From: Thalassobellus sp050294475
GTDB taxonomy: Bacteria > Bacteroidota > Bacteroidia > Flavobacteriales > Flavobacteriaceae
Length of the DNA: 64,000 bases
Reading direction: 5' to 3'
Assembly (NCBI GenBank): GCA_050294475.1
Contig: JBNKOE010000022.1
Span: 79,022 to 143,021, forward strand
Part shown: in pieces, positions 43,247 through 53,312 of the stretch
Layout of the letters: each line of letters starts with the position of its first letter
Position numbering within the stretch: position 1 is the first letter of the stretch
Notes under the pieces: generated by a model
The model's database searches: none
Told to the model about the DNA's origin: nothing
The model's input: the letters and a program-made list of their open reading frames with translations, nothing else
Program-made: the position numbers and the translations under genes

Positions 43247-44266
43247 CTACCTTTCAAAAACCTTTATCATTTTAAATGATTTGAATAAATGAAACAGTCC
43301 TGGTAATATTATGAGTCCACCAACAATTAATGATGCACCTAAAACAGTAATAACACTATCTGTAGAAGCAGTTTCAATAAGACTAATTTCTTTATTAGAT
43401 GCAATTATTAAATCAGGAAAATGCGTAATAAATGCAGCAATCATTATTAATACAACTTGTAAACCAGCTAAAGAGCGACTAATAATTTTATGAGCTTTTT
43501 TTATACTTTTAAGTAACGGATATATTAAAATACCAGATATAACTACTAAACTTATAGCATACGGATTGTCTATAAAGTCGGTTACAAAAGAGATATTAAA
43601 AATAAAACCATAGCATAATAAAATAAAACCCATTACAATTACAATTACGGTAGCTATTCTAGATTTCTTAACATATATAGGTGTATCAGCCTCATGAGCT
43701 TCTCCAATTAATAATACAGCAGTTAAAAAGGCACATAACGCAGCAAAGAAACATCCCAATAATATTGAAAATTCATTAAACCAAGGATTTATAAATAACT
43801 CATAAAAAGTAAAGTTTTCATAGTTATCAGTAATAATCAATTCGCCAGATAGCATAGCACCAAAAGTAGTTCCTAGAAAAATAGGAGTGAGGAGACTAGA
43901 TATTCTAAACATTAAATCATATAGAATTTGCGAACTGTCTTTATAAGCATCATAATGTCTAAAAACAAAAGCAACACCTCTCAGTGTAATTCCTAATAAA
44001 ACAAGTGTTAATGGAATATGTAAATACACGATAAGCACATTATAAAAATCAGGAAATCCAACCCATAAAATAACCATTAAAATGATAATCCATATATGAT
44101 TTGCTTCCCAAACAGGACCCATAACACGGTATACTGTTTTTTTTGTAATGTTTTGGTTATGTTCAGAAGAAAATAATTCAATAATACCTGCTCCAAAATC
44201 GGCTCCAGCTAAAACAACATAAAGTAATAATGAAAACATTAAAAAGAATAAAACAACGTATAACAT
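43247..44266 (-). CDS. cydB: Cytochrome bd ubiquinol oxidase subunit II
   Basis: Membrane protein of 339 residues with about nine membrane segments. It opens with 'LYVVLAGADFGAGIIELFS' and contains 'GPVWEANHIWIIILMVILW.GFP' and 'LRGVAFVFRHYD', signatures of CydB. With CydA it oxidises quinol and reduces oxygen to water at high affinity. Start is 1 nt after the cydA stop. No small CydX-like ORF was noticed downstream. Confidence 0.95.
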   Translation of the reverse strand: MLYVVLFFLMFSLLLYVVLAGADFGAGIIELFSSEHNQNITKKTVYRVMGPVWEANHIWIIILMVILWVGFPDFYNVLIVYLHIPLTLVLLGITLRGVAFVFRHYDAYKDSSQILYDLMFRISSLLTPIFLGTTFGAMLSGELIITDNYENFTFYELFINPWFNEFSILLGCFFAALCAFLTAVLLIGEAHEADTPIYVKKSRIATVIVIVMGFILLCYGFIFNISFVTDFIDNPYAISLVVISGILIYPLLKSIKKAHKIISRSLAGLQVVLIMIAAFITHFPDLIIASNKEISLIETASTDSVITVLGASLIVGGLIILPGLFHLFKSFKMIKVFER

Positions 44267-44267
44267 A

Positions 44268-45572
44268 TTAAGCTATTTTTGAATTGTTAAGCGATTTTAT
44301 TTGGCGCATCATAAGCCATGTAACAGCAACTGTTAATATGCTATAAAGTACCACATACATATAAAAACTATATACCATTCCTGGCATAGGTGTTACCGCA
44401 TCTTTTGTTTTCATAATATTATGAATAATCCAAGGTTGTCTGCCAACTTCGGTAACTATCCAGCCAGCTTCAAGTGCTATAAAACCCATAGGAGCAAGTG
44501 CTGTAAATACTAGCCAAAACCTTTTATTAAGCCACCATTTTTTCTTTTTTAAACTTATAAAAAATAAGATACCAATTATTAAAAGTAAGGTACCAATGCC
44601 TACCATAACTTGAAAAGCATAATGCACAATAGCTACTTTAGGTTTTTCATCTTCAGGAAAATCATTAAGTCCTTTTACTTCAGCATCAAAATCTCCAAAT
44701 GCTAAAAAAGAAAGCGCTTTAGGAATCTCCATTTTATAAGAGACTTCTTGTTTATCTTCATCTATAATACCTCCAATATATAGAGGAGCGCCTTTACTTG
44801 TTTCATAATGGGCTTCCATAGCAGCTAATTTAGCTGGTTGGCGTTTAGCAATATCTTTTGCAGAAAGGTCGCCACTTAAAGGTTGTAATATAGCTGCAAT
44901 AGCACCAAAAGTAATAGCTATTTTAAAAGCTTTTTTATGTAATTCAGTTTGTTGTTTTTTATATATCTGAAAAGCATGAATGCCTGCTACAGCAAAACCT
45001 GTTGCTGTAAAAGCAGCAAGTGTCATGTGTAAAGATTGAGTAAACCATGCAGGATTAAATAAGGCTTTTACTGGATTAATATTTAGAAATTCCCCATTAA
45101 TGTAATCAAATCCTGAAGGCGCATTCATCCACCCATTAGCAGATACTACAAGTATACCCGATAAAACACCTGAAATACCAACGATAATTCCTGTTAGCCA
45201 ATGAAATCTCTCAGGTAGTTTATTCCAACCATATAAATAGAAACCTAATGCTATCGCTTCCACAAAAAAGGCGGCACCTTCTAATGAAAAGGGCATGCCT
45301 ATTATAGGACCAGCATATTTCATAAATTCTGGCCATAATAAGCCTAATTCAAAAGATAATGCTGTTCCTGAAACAGCTCCTGTAACAAAAAAAATTGCAA
45401 CACCTTTTTGCCATGATTTAGTAAGTTTTAAGTAAATAGGATTTTTTGTATTTAACCATTTTTTGTGAGCAACAATCATAAAAAAAGGCATCACCATACC
45501 AATACAAGCAAATACAATGTGAAAAATAAGGGTAAATGCCATTTGTAATCTAGCAGCATCTAAATTGTCCAT
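44268..45572 (-). CDS. cydA: Cytochrome bd ubiquinol oxidase subunit I
   Basis: Membrane protein of 434 residues from ATG 45572 (MDNLDAARLQMAFTLIFH). His18 fits the haem b595 ligand. The quinol-site region carries GRQPW (in EVGRQPWIIH). The Q-loop is of the short type. Conserved 'GTALSFELGLLWPEFMKYAG' and 'GPIIGMPFSLEG' match CydA. A TTG further upstream (45599) lies in the promoter element and is rejected. It is first gene of the cydAB unit. A Crp/Fnr-type regulator lies about 180 nt upstream on the same strand. Confidence 0.95.
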   Translation of the reverse strand: MDNLDAARLQMAFTLIFHIVFACIGMVMPFFMIVAHKKWLNTKNPIYLKLTKSWQKGVAIFFVTGAVSGTALSFELGLLWPEFMKYAGPIIGMPFSLEGAAFFVEAIALGFYLYGWNKLPERFHWLTGIIVGISGVLSGILVVSANGWMNAPSGFDYINGEFLNINPVKALFNPAWFTQSLHMTLAAFTATGFAVAGIHAFQIYKKQQTELHKKAFKIAITFGAIAAILQPLSGDLSAKDIAKRQPAKLAAMEAHYETSKGAPLYIGGIIDEDKQEVSYKMEIPKALSFLAFGDFDAEVKGLNDFPEDEKPKVAIVHYAFQVMVGIGTLLLIIGILFFISLKKKKWWLNKRFWLVFTALAPMGFIALEAGWIVTEVGRQPWIIHNIMKTKDAVTPMPGMVYSFYMYVVLYSILTVAVTWLMMRQIKSLNNSKIA

Positions 45573-45596
45573 AAAAAGGGCTTTAAAGTAGTATTG

Positions 45597-45604
45597 CAAA
45601 GATA
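45597..45604 (-). promoter_or_regulatory. Promoter -7 element of cydAB (TATCTTTG)
   Basis: On the minus strand this is an exact TAnnTTTG match about 25 nt before ATG 45572. No good -33 TTTG is seen at the usual distance, so activation by a regulator is possible. Confidence 0.6.
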
Positions 45605-45779
45605 CTTTTTATAGCTTAATTCTAGGTAACATTTATTACAAATAGTGTTAATATTTTACCCTATAAAAAATCTATAATACCAATTAAAACGTTGTTTTTA
45701 GTAAACTCTATTTTTGTTTTAATTATTATTTAGAAGAAGATGTTATATAAAATATATTAGAAATTGTTTTCCAATAAAT

Positions 45780-46364
45780 TTATTGATTATTTAACAACTT
45801 TGTTTTTAAGCGAGAAAGCGTTGTGTAATGTACCCCAAGATAACTAGCTATCATGCGATCTGTAATGTTATTGTATATAAATTTATATTCTTCTCTAAAT
45901 ATTTTATAACGTTTTTCTAATTCAGATTCCTTTAGTAATTTCAATTGCAGATAAGTAAAATTTAATTCACTTGTTAATGCACCGTAATAGAAATCAGATA
46001 TAGCTTTATTTTTTAATGCGCAAGAACATATAAACTTAGAGTTCAATAAAATTAAATCAACATCTGTATGTGCAACAGCATATATTTTTCCTATTCTATT
46101 CTCATTTATTTCAATATCAGGTCGCAATAGTTGTTTAGTGGTTTTAAAATCAATAATTATTGAATCACCATTCTCGTCTTTCCAGTAAAGAACAACAATG
46201 CCTTTTATTATTAATGAGAAATTTTTATGACTTAATATATCTTTTGAAAAAACCGTGCCTTTTTTTATACTTAGATTTTTTGATGCTGCTTTTAAACCAA
46301 AGCCTTCAAATATATCATAAGGAAAGTTAAATTTTTTAGGAGGATTTAATGTACTATTTCTCAT
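45780..46364 (-). CDS. Crp/Fnr-type transcriptional regulator
   Basis: Regulator of 194 residues with a cyclic-nucleotide-binding-like beta-roll (about 25-110, 'LSIKKGTVFSKDI', 'FSLIIKGIVVLYWKDENGDSIIIDF') and a C-terminal helix-turn-helix 'ITDRMIASYLGVHYTTLSRLK' (about 165-188) of the form common in Bacteroidota. No Cys pattern for an Fnr-type Fe-S cluster is seen; only two close Cys (CSC) occur near residue 113. It lies just upstream of cydAB and divergent from the large surface gene at 46.6 kb, so either may be a target. Confidence 0.82.
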   Translation of the reverse strand: MRNSTLNPPKKFNFPYDIFEGFGLKAASKNLSIKKGTVFSKDILSHKNFSLIIKGIVVLYWKDENGDSIIIDFKTTKQLLRPDIEINENRIGKIYAVAHTDVDLILLNSKFICSCALKNKAISDFYYGALTSELNFTYLQLKLLKESELEKRYKIFREEYKFIYNNITDRMIASYLGVHYTTLSRLKTKLLNNQ

Positions 46365-46490
46365 AAATGATTAAGATGGTTTTTTACAAAAAAGTTCATA
46401 AATATGTAAAATACTAATAATTGTTTTCCCTCAAAAAACTATTCAATAATAATCGATTAAAAACATTTTTGTTCGATAAAAAGCAATTTA

Positions 46491-46504
46491 TTAGCAAATG
46501 CTAA
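46491..46504. promoter_or_regulatory. Perfect inverted repeat upstream of the surface gene
   Basis: TTAGCA-AA-TGCTAA lies about 25 nt before a TAGATTTG -7 element (46528-46535), in the region divergent from the Crp/Fnr-type gene. Size and position suit a dimeric regulator site. The regulator is not known. Confidence 0.35.
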
Positions 46505-46527
46505 CAAAAAATAATAACTTAATATAA

Positions 46528-46535
46528 TAGATTTG
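46528..46535 (+). promoter_or_regulatory. Promoter -7 element (TAGATTTG) of the large surface gene
   Basis: Exact TAnnTTTG match about 70 nt before ATG 46604. There is no convincing -33 element, and the inverted repeat at 46491-46504 occupies the place where an activator could bind. Confidence 0.45.
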
Positions 46536-46603
46536 TAAAAAATATTTAGTGAAATTCTCTCATTACTAAAAAATAATAAGTTTATCACAAATCATATTAC
46601 AAA

Positions 46604-49600
46604 ATGAGAAAAATATCATCTTTCCTAATCAAATTATTATTTGTTACAACCTTTCTTTTATTTACAAAAAAAATTGAAGCTCAAACTAACCCTAACGGAA
46701 CTGTAGATGATAATTCAACGGGAAGTACCATTTCTAGTGATTTAAATGCCAATCTTAGGCTTTGGTTGGATGCCACCGATAAATCGACTTTATATACTAC
46801 TCCAACAGCCGATCCAGGTCAAAGCATTTCAGAGTTAGAGTCTGCTAATCCCGGAACAAACTATACTGGTACAGAGATTCAGTTGTGGTTAGATAAATCT
46901 GATTATCATTCCAATGTTACAAATTCTGTCAACTTTCAATTTCCTGAATATGTGTCTGATGGTGGTTTAACCAATAATAATTTACCAACTATTGAATTTA
47001 GTAAAAGTGATCATGATCATTTAACGATTTCACTGCCAGATACTGATGCCGGAAACGGAGCTAAATGGGAAAGTGATTATACCGTTTTTATTGTTTTTGA
47101 ACAAACCGCAGATGGGGCAGATGATGATTCATTCTTTTCGAATGGAAACAATCCTTATACGGATGATTATTTTCAAATAACCGTATCTCCCGTTACCTTA
47201 AATGACTTTGTTTATAAAGCAAATATTAATTCGAATGCAAAGTATCTTGATTTTGAAACAGAAAAGCAGAATGAACTTAAATTATATTCCGTGAGGGAAT
47301 CGTCTGTTTCAGGATTGGAAACTTTGGTTGATGGCGTTATAAAAGATTACGATGGGACGTACACTGGTATAGGGCGAAAATTTGATGTCTATAATATCAA
47401 TAAAAATAGAAACAATAATAGGTATAGCGATTCTCGCATTACCGAAGTCATTATATACGATAAGATGCTAACAGATTGCGAGTTAGACGAAGTCAACAAA
47501 TATTTAGGAGCTAAATATGGAAAAGACTTTTCATCGTCATTTAGTGCATTATATAATGACTCCATAAATACAGCATACAATAATACAACAGCTGGAATAG
47601 GTTTAAAGGAAGATATATGTGGAGACACACAGGACAAAAGAAATACAGCAACAAGCAATGGGATGACCTTAACTGTTGCTGATGCAGATAATACGGTTAA
47701 CCGAAATTACGTCGTTTTCTCAGACAATAACGGAACCAATACGAGTAATGATAACGCTCCTTCAAATTTTAACTTAAAGAGGCTGAATAAGGCCTGGATG
47801 CTCCAGGAATTTGGAAACAATGCATTGGGCGATAATGCCTTGGATTTTGAATTTGATATTCCCTCTATTTGGAGCTCTCTAACCGATGAATCTTTCGTTT
47901 TATTGGTGGATGACGATGGTGATTTCTCTGATGCGGAACCCTTATCTGGGGGTACTGTTAATACAGGAAAGGTCACATTCAACAATATTACGTTGGGCAC
48001 GGATACCTCATTGGATTTGGACGATACAACTCCTGTTTATATAGCACTCGCCATGAAACCAACTCCTGGAGGGATAGCCCCAAACCTAACACTGTGGTTA
48101 AGAGCAGATACAGGAGTGACTACAGATACTGGAGATTCTATGGATCAATGGGACGATCAATCAGGTAACGGTCATAGTTTTATTGATGATGATGGAAACG
48201 AAGGGCCAGATCTAATTTCTGGAGGAACTAACAGTGTATTTAATTTTAATGACTATTTAGACCACGGTATAGGGAGTACCCGCTCTTTGCGTGATGCTAC
48301 AGCTTCAGGAATTGTGGGTTCAGATGCAGCAACATTATTTGCCGTATTCAACAAAAGTGCTGGAAATGAAGCCGTCTTTTCCGCTAAGGGCAATGCAGGT
48401 GATATTACGCAGTTAAATGTTAATGGCGGCTATATTGATGATAACCCTTTTGGAGAATTCATACCAGGTGTTGACGCCCCAAATGACCAAACCATACTGG
48501 TAGGTCTAAGGGATGATATAGACGATGGCAGCCAAGAAGGTATCTATAACGGAGCCATTGACGCGGACGATGCTTTAACTTCTGGAACGACCAATACATT
48601 TGCAAATGATGTTGCCAGAATTGGAACAGATACCACCAATGATTTTACTGGTAAATTGGCTGAGGTCATTGTGTATCAATCTAAACTGAGTGACACCGAT
48701 GTCCAAAAAGTAAACTCATATTTAGCTTTAAAATATGGTGTGGCCCTCGACCAAACATCCTCATTGGATTATTTGGCTTCGGATGGTACCGTTATATGGG
48801 ATGCAACAGCCAATACTGGTTATGATAATGATATTTTTGGTATTGGTCGCGACGATGCTAGTGGGTTAAATCAAAAGGTGTCAAAATCCATCAATGCTGG
48901 TTCAGTTCTTACTGTAGCATTAGACAACAACTTTACAGCAGCAAATATGGATGCAGCACGTACTACCACACATACCAACGACAAACAGTTTTTGGTAATA
49001 GCAAACAATGGTAGCGCCACTTCCGTCCAAATTACAGAAATTGACGGAACCAATTATAATACACGTATTTCCAGAGAATGGAAAGTGGATAACACAAACT
49101 TTGGACAGAGTATCAATTTAAAGTTTGATGGTTTTGATGACTCTTGGACTTTGTTAAAAGACAATGATGGAGATTTCAGTTCAGGAGCTAGTCCATTGGG
49201 TACATTAGATGCCAATGGTGAAATTACAAACGTAACATTAAGCAATAGTGATTACCTAACTTTAGCCAAGTTACAAAAGGCGCCTGGTGGTGTAATAAAT
49301 GGTATTTCCCTTTGGATAAAAGCGAACGATCAGGTCTTTTCTGATTTAGGCACAACCAATGCTACAAATAACAATACAATAGAACAATGGAGTGACCAGG
49401 GACCATATGGGAACAATTTTACTCAGGTAAATATAGAAAAACCAACATATCTGGAAAATTCGTTGAATTTTAATCCACAGGTATATTTTGATGGTACCAC
49501 AGCCATGGATGGCGTAAGTATAACAGGGCTTCCTTCCAGTTCTGATGCCCGGTTGATGCGTGTAGTGGCGACTCAAACGGGAGCTTTCACAGGGAATCAT

Positions 49601-51997
49601 GTGCCTTTTGCACATGGTACAGCAACACAAGATCAAGCTCATGTGATAGCGGGTTCAGTAAACAGTAATAGCCTTGTTTATGGTTCATGGGAACCTGTAA
49701 ACGATATAGCTAGTAATAATTTTTGGACATTGAACTCTCCGCATATAGTTGGTGGAGGGTTTGATGGAACATCGACAACATTTTTACAAGCTGACGGAGT
49801 AACATTAACAACCGATACAGACGGAACACCTCCAACCTGGAACACCGTAAACAGTCGCATACGTATAGGGGCTGATATTGCAGATGTTACTGGGGAATTC
49901 TGGATAGGAAATATTGCAGAGGTAGTAGAATATAGTGCCAATATCTCTGCCAGTGACCAACAAAAGATAGATTCATACCTCGCGATTAAATACGGTATTG
50001 CATTAGACCAAATTTCTCCAACGGACTATTTAGCTTCTGATGGTAGTACCATCTGGAGCGCTTCAGATAATACTGGTTATGATAATGATATTTTTGGCAT
50101 TGGTCGCGACGATGCAAGCGGATTAAATCAAAAGGTATCTAAATCTACCAATACTGCTAATGGGCCAATTTTATCTACCATTCAAGATTTTGCTTCCGAA
50201 AATAGTGACGTTAGCAGAACAAGCCTTGGCGATGGCAATTTCTTAATAATTGGGCATAACAATGGAACCGAAAACTCGTTTACCTCAAGTTTTAATGGAG
50301 GCACCAACAATTTGTCAGACAGAGTTTGGAAAGTGGATGAGACTGGCATGGTAGGTAGTGTTTTCTTTGCCATACCTAAAGCATCTTATACCTTCCCTTC
50401 TGGTATTCCAATAATAGTATTATCTAATGATACTACTTTTAATACAGACGATACTTTGGTTACACTCTTTGATGATGGTACTTTTTTATATGCACAGATA
50501 AATCCAGCTGATGGAGATTATATTGCCATGGCAACTGCATCTCCCGAGTTTACGGTTAGCCAGACAACATTAACTATTGATGAAAATGGAGGTAATGCTA
50601 CATTTACGGTTGTTCTTAATGTAGGTCCAACGAGTGATGTCGTATTTGATATTACTAGTAATGATTTAAATGAGGCTACAGTTAATCTAGCACAATTAAC
50701 CTTTACTTCTTCCAATTGGAACATTCCACAAACCATTACAGTTACAGGAGTAGACGATACAGCTTTAGGAGAAGATACAGCCATAATAACAATTGCAATA
50801 AACGATAGCAGTTCAGATGATAGTTTTGACGCACTTTCTGATAAAACAGTAAATGTAACCTTATCTGATGATGATATAAGTAATAGTGTTACTGGTACAA
50901 ATATCAGTTCTTCTGACGGTAGAGCCATATCAAATGGTGTAGACACAGAGACAATTACACTTCAATTAAAGAACGATGTTGGAGATAATCTTGCTATTGC
51001 GGGAGTGGATATCACTTTTTATGCAACAGGTAGTGCTATACTTTCCAATACAACGACTGTTACCGATGCAAATGGTGTGGCTACAATTACTGTGTCTAAT
51101 ACTGTAGAGGAAGTGGTTTCAATAACTTCCACTGGAGATTTTGATAATAATGGAGGGACTGCACAAATAGCCGTAAACAATGGAGCTCCTTTATCCGTAG
51201 TATTTAGTTCTGCTGGAAGCAAAATTTATTTATTGGAGCCTATTACGAACACAAACATCAACGAAAACACAGCATACACAAGTGTAACACCTGCGTTATC
51301 AGGAGCGACACCAATAGGAACTGTGACTTATACTTTAGGCGGTAATGATGCTGCGGACTTTACCATTGATGGAACAACTGGTATCGTCAGCATGATAGCC
51401 AGAGATTATGAAAATGCAGCAGATGCCAATACCGATAATGTCTATGAATTAATTATAACAGCTACCGATAGCGACGGAAACAGTGATTCAGAAAGTTGGA
51501 CAGTAACGGTAAATGATGATGGTGGTTTAGAAGTATTAACTCAAATAGGAGCAGAAGGAGATAACCCTGATAACATAGATTCAGTAATAACAGTTTTAGA
51601 ATTAAATACTATTACTGGTTTAACAGGGGTTAATATAGATAACGAAGTAGCATATCAAAATTATATTGATACTAACCCTGATGATTTTTCAACACCTGCA
51701 ACATTAGCAGAAGTACAATTAATGATAAATTTAGTTAATACATCATTAGAGATTGATACTTTTGAAAAAGTCAATATTTCAATGTACCCTAATCCTGTTA
51801 TTTCAGAGTTAAATATAACAGCTCAAGTAGAAATAATAAATGTGAATGTATTTAATACATTAGGACAAAGAGTTCTTCAATTTAAAGCGAACTCAAAACG
51901 AGTTAAATTAGATTTGAGTAATATTTCAGCAGGTATGTATAATGTTATTATTAACACAAATACAAAAACACAATCGTTTAAAATTGTAAAAGAATAA
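46604..51997 (+). CDS. Large multidomain surface protein with type A sorting tail
   Basis: Secreted protein of 1797 residues. Signal peptide; three LamG/lectin-like modules beginning 'LRLWLDATD' (about 48), 'LTLWLRADTG' (about 495) and 'ISLWIKANDQ' (about 902); two copies of a segment around 'NTGYDNDIFGIGRDDASGLN' (about 737 and 1155), often annotated DUF8202. These are followed by a Calx-beta-like stretch (about 1310-1425), an invasin/Big_1-like domain (about 1427-1540) and a cadherin-like domain (about 1546-1645). The last 80 residues ('MYPNPVISELNI', 'NVFNTLGQRVLQF', 'YNVIINTNTKTQSFKIVKE') are a type A sorting domain (TIGR04183). Probably an adhesin or glycan binder. The body has a visibly higher GC content than its tail. 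Confidence 0.88.
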   Translation: MRKISSFLIKLLFVTTFLLFTKKIEAQTNPNGTVDDNSTGSTISSDLNANLRLWLDATDKSTLYTTPTADPGQSISELESANPGTNYTGTEIQLWLDKSDYHSNVTNSVNFQFPEYVSDGGLTNNNLPTIEFSKSDHDHLTISLPDTDAGNGAKWESDYTVFIVFEQTADGADDDSFFSNGNNPYTDDYFQITVSPVTLNDFVYKANINSNAKYLDFETEKQNELKLYSVRESSVSGLETLVDGVIKDYDGTYTGIGRKFDVYNINKNRNNNRYSDSRITEVIIYDKMLTDCELDEVNKYLGAKYGKDFSSSFSALYNDSINTAYNNTTAGIGLKEDICGDTQDKRNTATSNGMTLTVADADNTVNRNYVVFSDNNGTNTSNDNAPSNFNLKRLNKAWMLQEFGNNALGDNALDFEFDIPSIWSSLTDESFVLLVDDDGDFSDAEPLSGGTVNTGKVTFNNITLGTDTSLDLDDTTPVYIALAMKPTPGGIAPNLTLWLRADTGVTTDTGDSMDQWDDQSGNGHSFIDDDGNEGPDLISGGTNSVFNFNDYLDHGIGSTRSLRDATASGIVGSDAATLFAVFNKSAGNEAVFSAKGNAGDITQLNVNGGYIDDNPFGEFIPGVDAPNDQTILVGLRDDIDDGSQEGIYNGAIDADDALTSGTTNTFANDVARIGTDTTNDFTGKLAEVIVYQSKLSDTDVQKVNSYLALKYGVALDQTSSLDYLASDGTVIWDATANTGYDNDIFGIGRDDASGLNQKVSKSINAGSVLTVALDNNFTAANMDAARTTTHTNDKQFLVIANNGSATSVQITEIDGTNYNTRISREWKVDNTNFGQSINLKFDGFDDSWTLLKDNDGDFSSGASPLGTLDANGEITNVTLSNSDYLTLAKLQKAPGGVINGISLWIKANDQVFSDLGTTNATNNNTIEQWSDQGPYGNNFTQVNIEKPTYLENSLNFNPQVYFDGTTAMDGVSITGLPSSSDARLMRVVATQTGAFTGNHVPFAHGTATQDQAHVIAGSVNSNSLVYGSWEPVNDIASNNFWTLNSPHIVGGGFDGTSTTFLQADGVTLTTDTDGTPPTWNTVNSRIRIGADIADVTGEFWIGNIAEVVEYSANISASDQQKIDSYLAIKYGIALDQISPTDYLASDGSTIWSASDNTGYDNDIFGIGRDDASGLNQKVSKSTNTANGPILSTIQDFASENSDVSRTSLGDGNFLIIGHNNGTENSFTSSFNGGTNNLSDRVWKVDETGMVGSVFFAIPKASYTFPSGIPIIVLSNDTTFNTDDTLVTLFDDGTFLYAQINPADGDYIAMATASPEFTVSQTTLTIDENGGNATFTVVLNVGPTSDVVFDITSNDLNEATVNLAQLTFTSSNWNIPQTITVTGVDDTALGEDTAIITIAINDSSSDDSFDALSDKTVNVTLSDDDISNSVTGTNISSSDGRAISNGVDTETITLQLKNDVGDNLAIAGVDITFYATGSAILSNTTTVTDANGVATITVSNTVEEVVSITSTGDFDNNGGTAQIAVNNGAPLSVVFSSAGSKIYLLEPITNTNINENTAYTSVTPALSGATPIGTVTYTLGGNDAADFTIDGTTGIVSMIARDYENAADANTDNVYELIITATDSDGNSDSESWTVTVNDDGGLEVLTQIGAEGDNPDNIDSVITVLELNTITGLTGVNIDNEVAYQNYIDTNPDDFSTPATLAEVQLMINLVNTSLEIDTFEKVNISMYPNPVISELNITAQVEIINVNVFNTLGQRVLQFKANSKRVKLDLSNISAGMYNVIINTNTKTQSFKIVKE

Positions 51998-52021
51998 TTA
52001 AGAAAACAGTTATCATTTAAT

Positions 52022-52057
52022 AAAAAAAGGCTTTACTCATTTAAGTAAAGCCTTTTT
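52022..52057. terminator. Bidirectional rho-independent terminator
   Basis: AAAAAGGCTTTACT pairs with AGTAAAGCCTTTTT around a short loop, with A and T tracts on each side. It lies between the convergent surface gene and glutaminyl cyclase gene. Confidence 0.88.
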
Positions 52058-52083
52058 ATTTACACACTTTACGGGATAGTGTC

Positions 52084-53118
52084 TTATTTTTCAATAATTT
52101 CTACCTCAAACAATTTATCCCAGCGTTTACCTGTTACAAAAACAGTTTTTGTTGTTGGGTTGTAAGCGATACCGTTTAATACATCTAAACCTTCATGTTG
52201 TGTCACTAATTTTTTTAATGGAGAAAAGTCTATAACACCAACTACAGCACCATTTTTAGGATTAATAATGGCAACACCATCTTTTTGATAGCGGTTTGCA
52301 TAAATATGTCCATTTATCCATTCCATTTCATTGATACCAATAATTTTACCTTTGTTTGTATATACTTCGATGAAAGATTCTTCAACTAAAGTTTCAGGAT
52401 TTAATAACCATATTTTTTCGGTTCCATCACTTTTATATATAATACTATCATTGTTACAAAGTCCCCAACCTTCTTTACTATTACCATATTTAAAGCTACT
52501 TAATTTGTCAAATGAATTAATGTCGTAAACAAAACCAGAATCTTCTCTCCATGTTAATTGATAAACTTTATCATGTAAAATAGTTAACCCTTCACCAAAG
52601 TATTCGTCTGCTAAATTTATATTTTTTATTACTTCACCTGTTTTATAATCAACATGTCTAAGTTTCGATTCTTTGTATAGACCTGTGCTTTCATACAATT
52701 CATTATTCAAAAACTCAATACCTTGTGTGTAAGATGTTATATCATGAGGATATTCATTAATAATCTTATAGGTATAAATTTTAGGAGCTACATTATTTAG
52801 AATAGTGACTGTAGTATTTACTGTTTGTTTTTCATTATTAAAATATATTGTAGCCTCAATAGTTTGCTTTCCCAGTTTTTTGTTTTCTAAGTTTATGTTT
52901 TTACTTACACGCTTTCCTTCAAAAGTGAACGTTGTAGAATCTATTTTATGATTTTTTTTGTTTTCAATTGAGAGTTTTAAGGTTTCATCAATAGAAATAT
53001 CCCCCTTTATAGCGTTTGTTTGAATAGAAAAATCATTTTTTTTCTGTGTTGTTTTTGATCCGCAAGCTATAAGTGATCCTGTTAAAAATATGATTGTTAA
53101 GTATTTAATTGTTTTCAT
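52084..53118 (-). CDS. Glutaminyl-peptide cyclotransferase (lipoprotein)
   Basis: Predicted lipoprotein of 344 residues (lipobox LIAC near residue 19). After an N-terminal Ig-like region (about 30-110), residues 115-344 match bacterial glutamine cyclotransferases (PF05096), a five-bladed propeller: 'YPHDITSYTQGIEF.N..LYESTGLY..S', 'FGEGLTI..DK.YQLTWR', 'EGWGLCN', 'INEMEWINGHIYANRYQKD', 'LDVLNGIAY'. It converts N-terminal Gln to pyroglutamate. Many exported Bacteroidota proteins begin with Gln after signal cleavage and are likely substrates. It is divergent from the SRP RNA. Confidence 0.9.
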   Translation of the reverse strand: MKTIKYLTIIFLTGSLIACGSKTTQKKNDFSIQTNAIKGDISIDETLKLSIENKKNHKIDSTTFTFEGKRVSKNINLENKKLGKQTIEATIYFNNEKQTVNTTVTILNNVAPKIYTYKIINEYPHDITSYTQGIEFLNNELYESTGLYKESKLRHVDYKTGEVIKNINLADEYFGEGLTILHDKVYQLTWREDSGFVYDINSFDKLSSFKYGNSKEGWGLCNNDSIIYKSDGTEKIWLLNPETLVEESFIEVYTNKGKIIGINEMEWINGHIYANRYQKDGVAIINPKNGAVVGVIDFSPLKKLVTQHEGLDVLNGIAYNPTTKTVFVTGKRWDKLFEVEIIEK

Positions 53119-53171
53119 GAGAACTACAAATTTTCAAGCAAGATATTTATTTAAAATCAGTTTAAAAAATC

Positions 53172-53202
53172 ATTGTGAAAATTTTAAAAGGTTGTATCTT
53201 TG
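53172..53202 (+). promoter_or_regulatory. Promoter of the SRP RNA gene
   Basis: ATTG at 53172-53175, 19-nt spacer, TATCTTTG at 53195-53202. It is an excellent match to the Bacteroidota -33/-7 promoter, and the RNA starts about 6 nt downstream. Confidence 0.8.
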
Positions 53203-53207
53203 CACTC

Positions 53208-53302
53208 GGCAAGTCCTACACAACCAGCTCCTGTTGAATCCTCCAGGTCGGGAACGAAGCAAAGGTAAATGGTCGTAGCGGTGTGATGTAGGTAGCTTGC
53301 CT
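53208..53302 (+). ncRNA. ffs: Small signal recognition particle RNA
   Basis: About 95-nt RNA. The ends GGCAAG and CTTGCC pair, the arms CAACCAGCTCCTGTTGAATC / GTAGCGGTGTGATGTAGG pair along the rod, and the conserved apical region CCAGGTCGGGAACGAAGCAA carries the GGAA-type loop and AGCA internal loop that bind Ffh. A strong promoter precedes it and a T-run follows the closing stem. It acts in co-translational targeting of membrane proteins. Confidence 0.88.
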
Positions 53303-53312
53303 TTTTTTGTAC

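Noticed and set aside
50518..50946. Minus-strand open frame of about 142 codons inside the large surface gene
   Set aside because: It lies wholly within a gene with clear domains and a sorting tail and shows no domain of its own.
53090..53278. Open frame of 62 codons covering the SRP RNA
   Set aside because: The region is explained by the SRP RNA and its promoter, and the frame ends inside the RNA.
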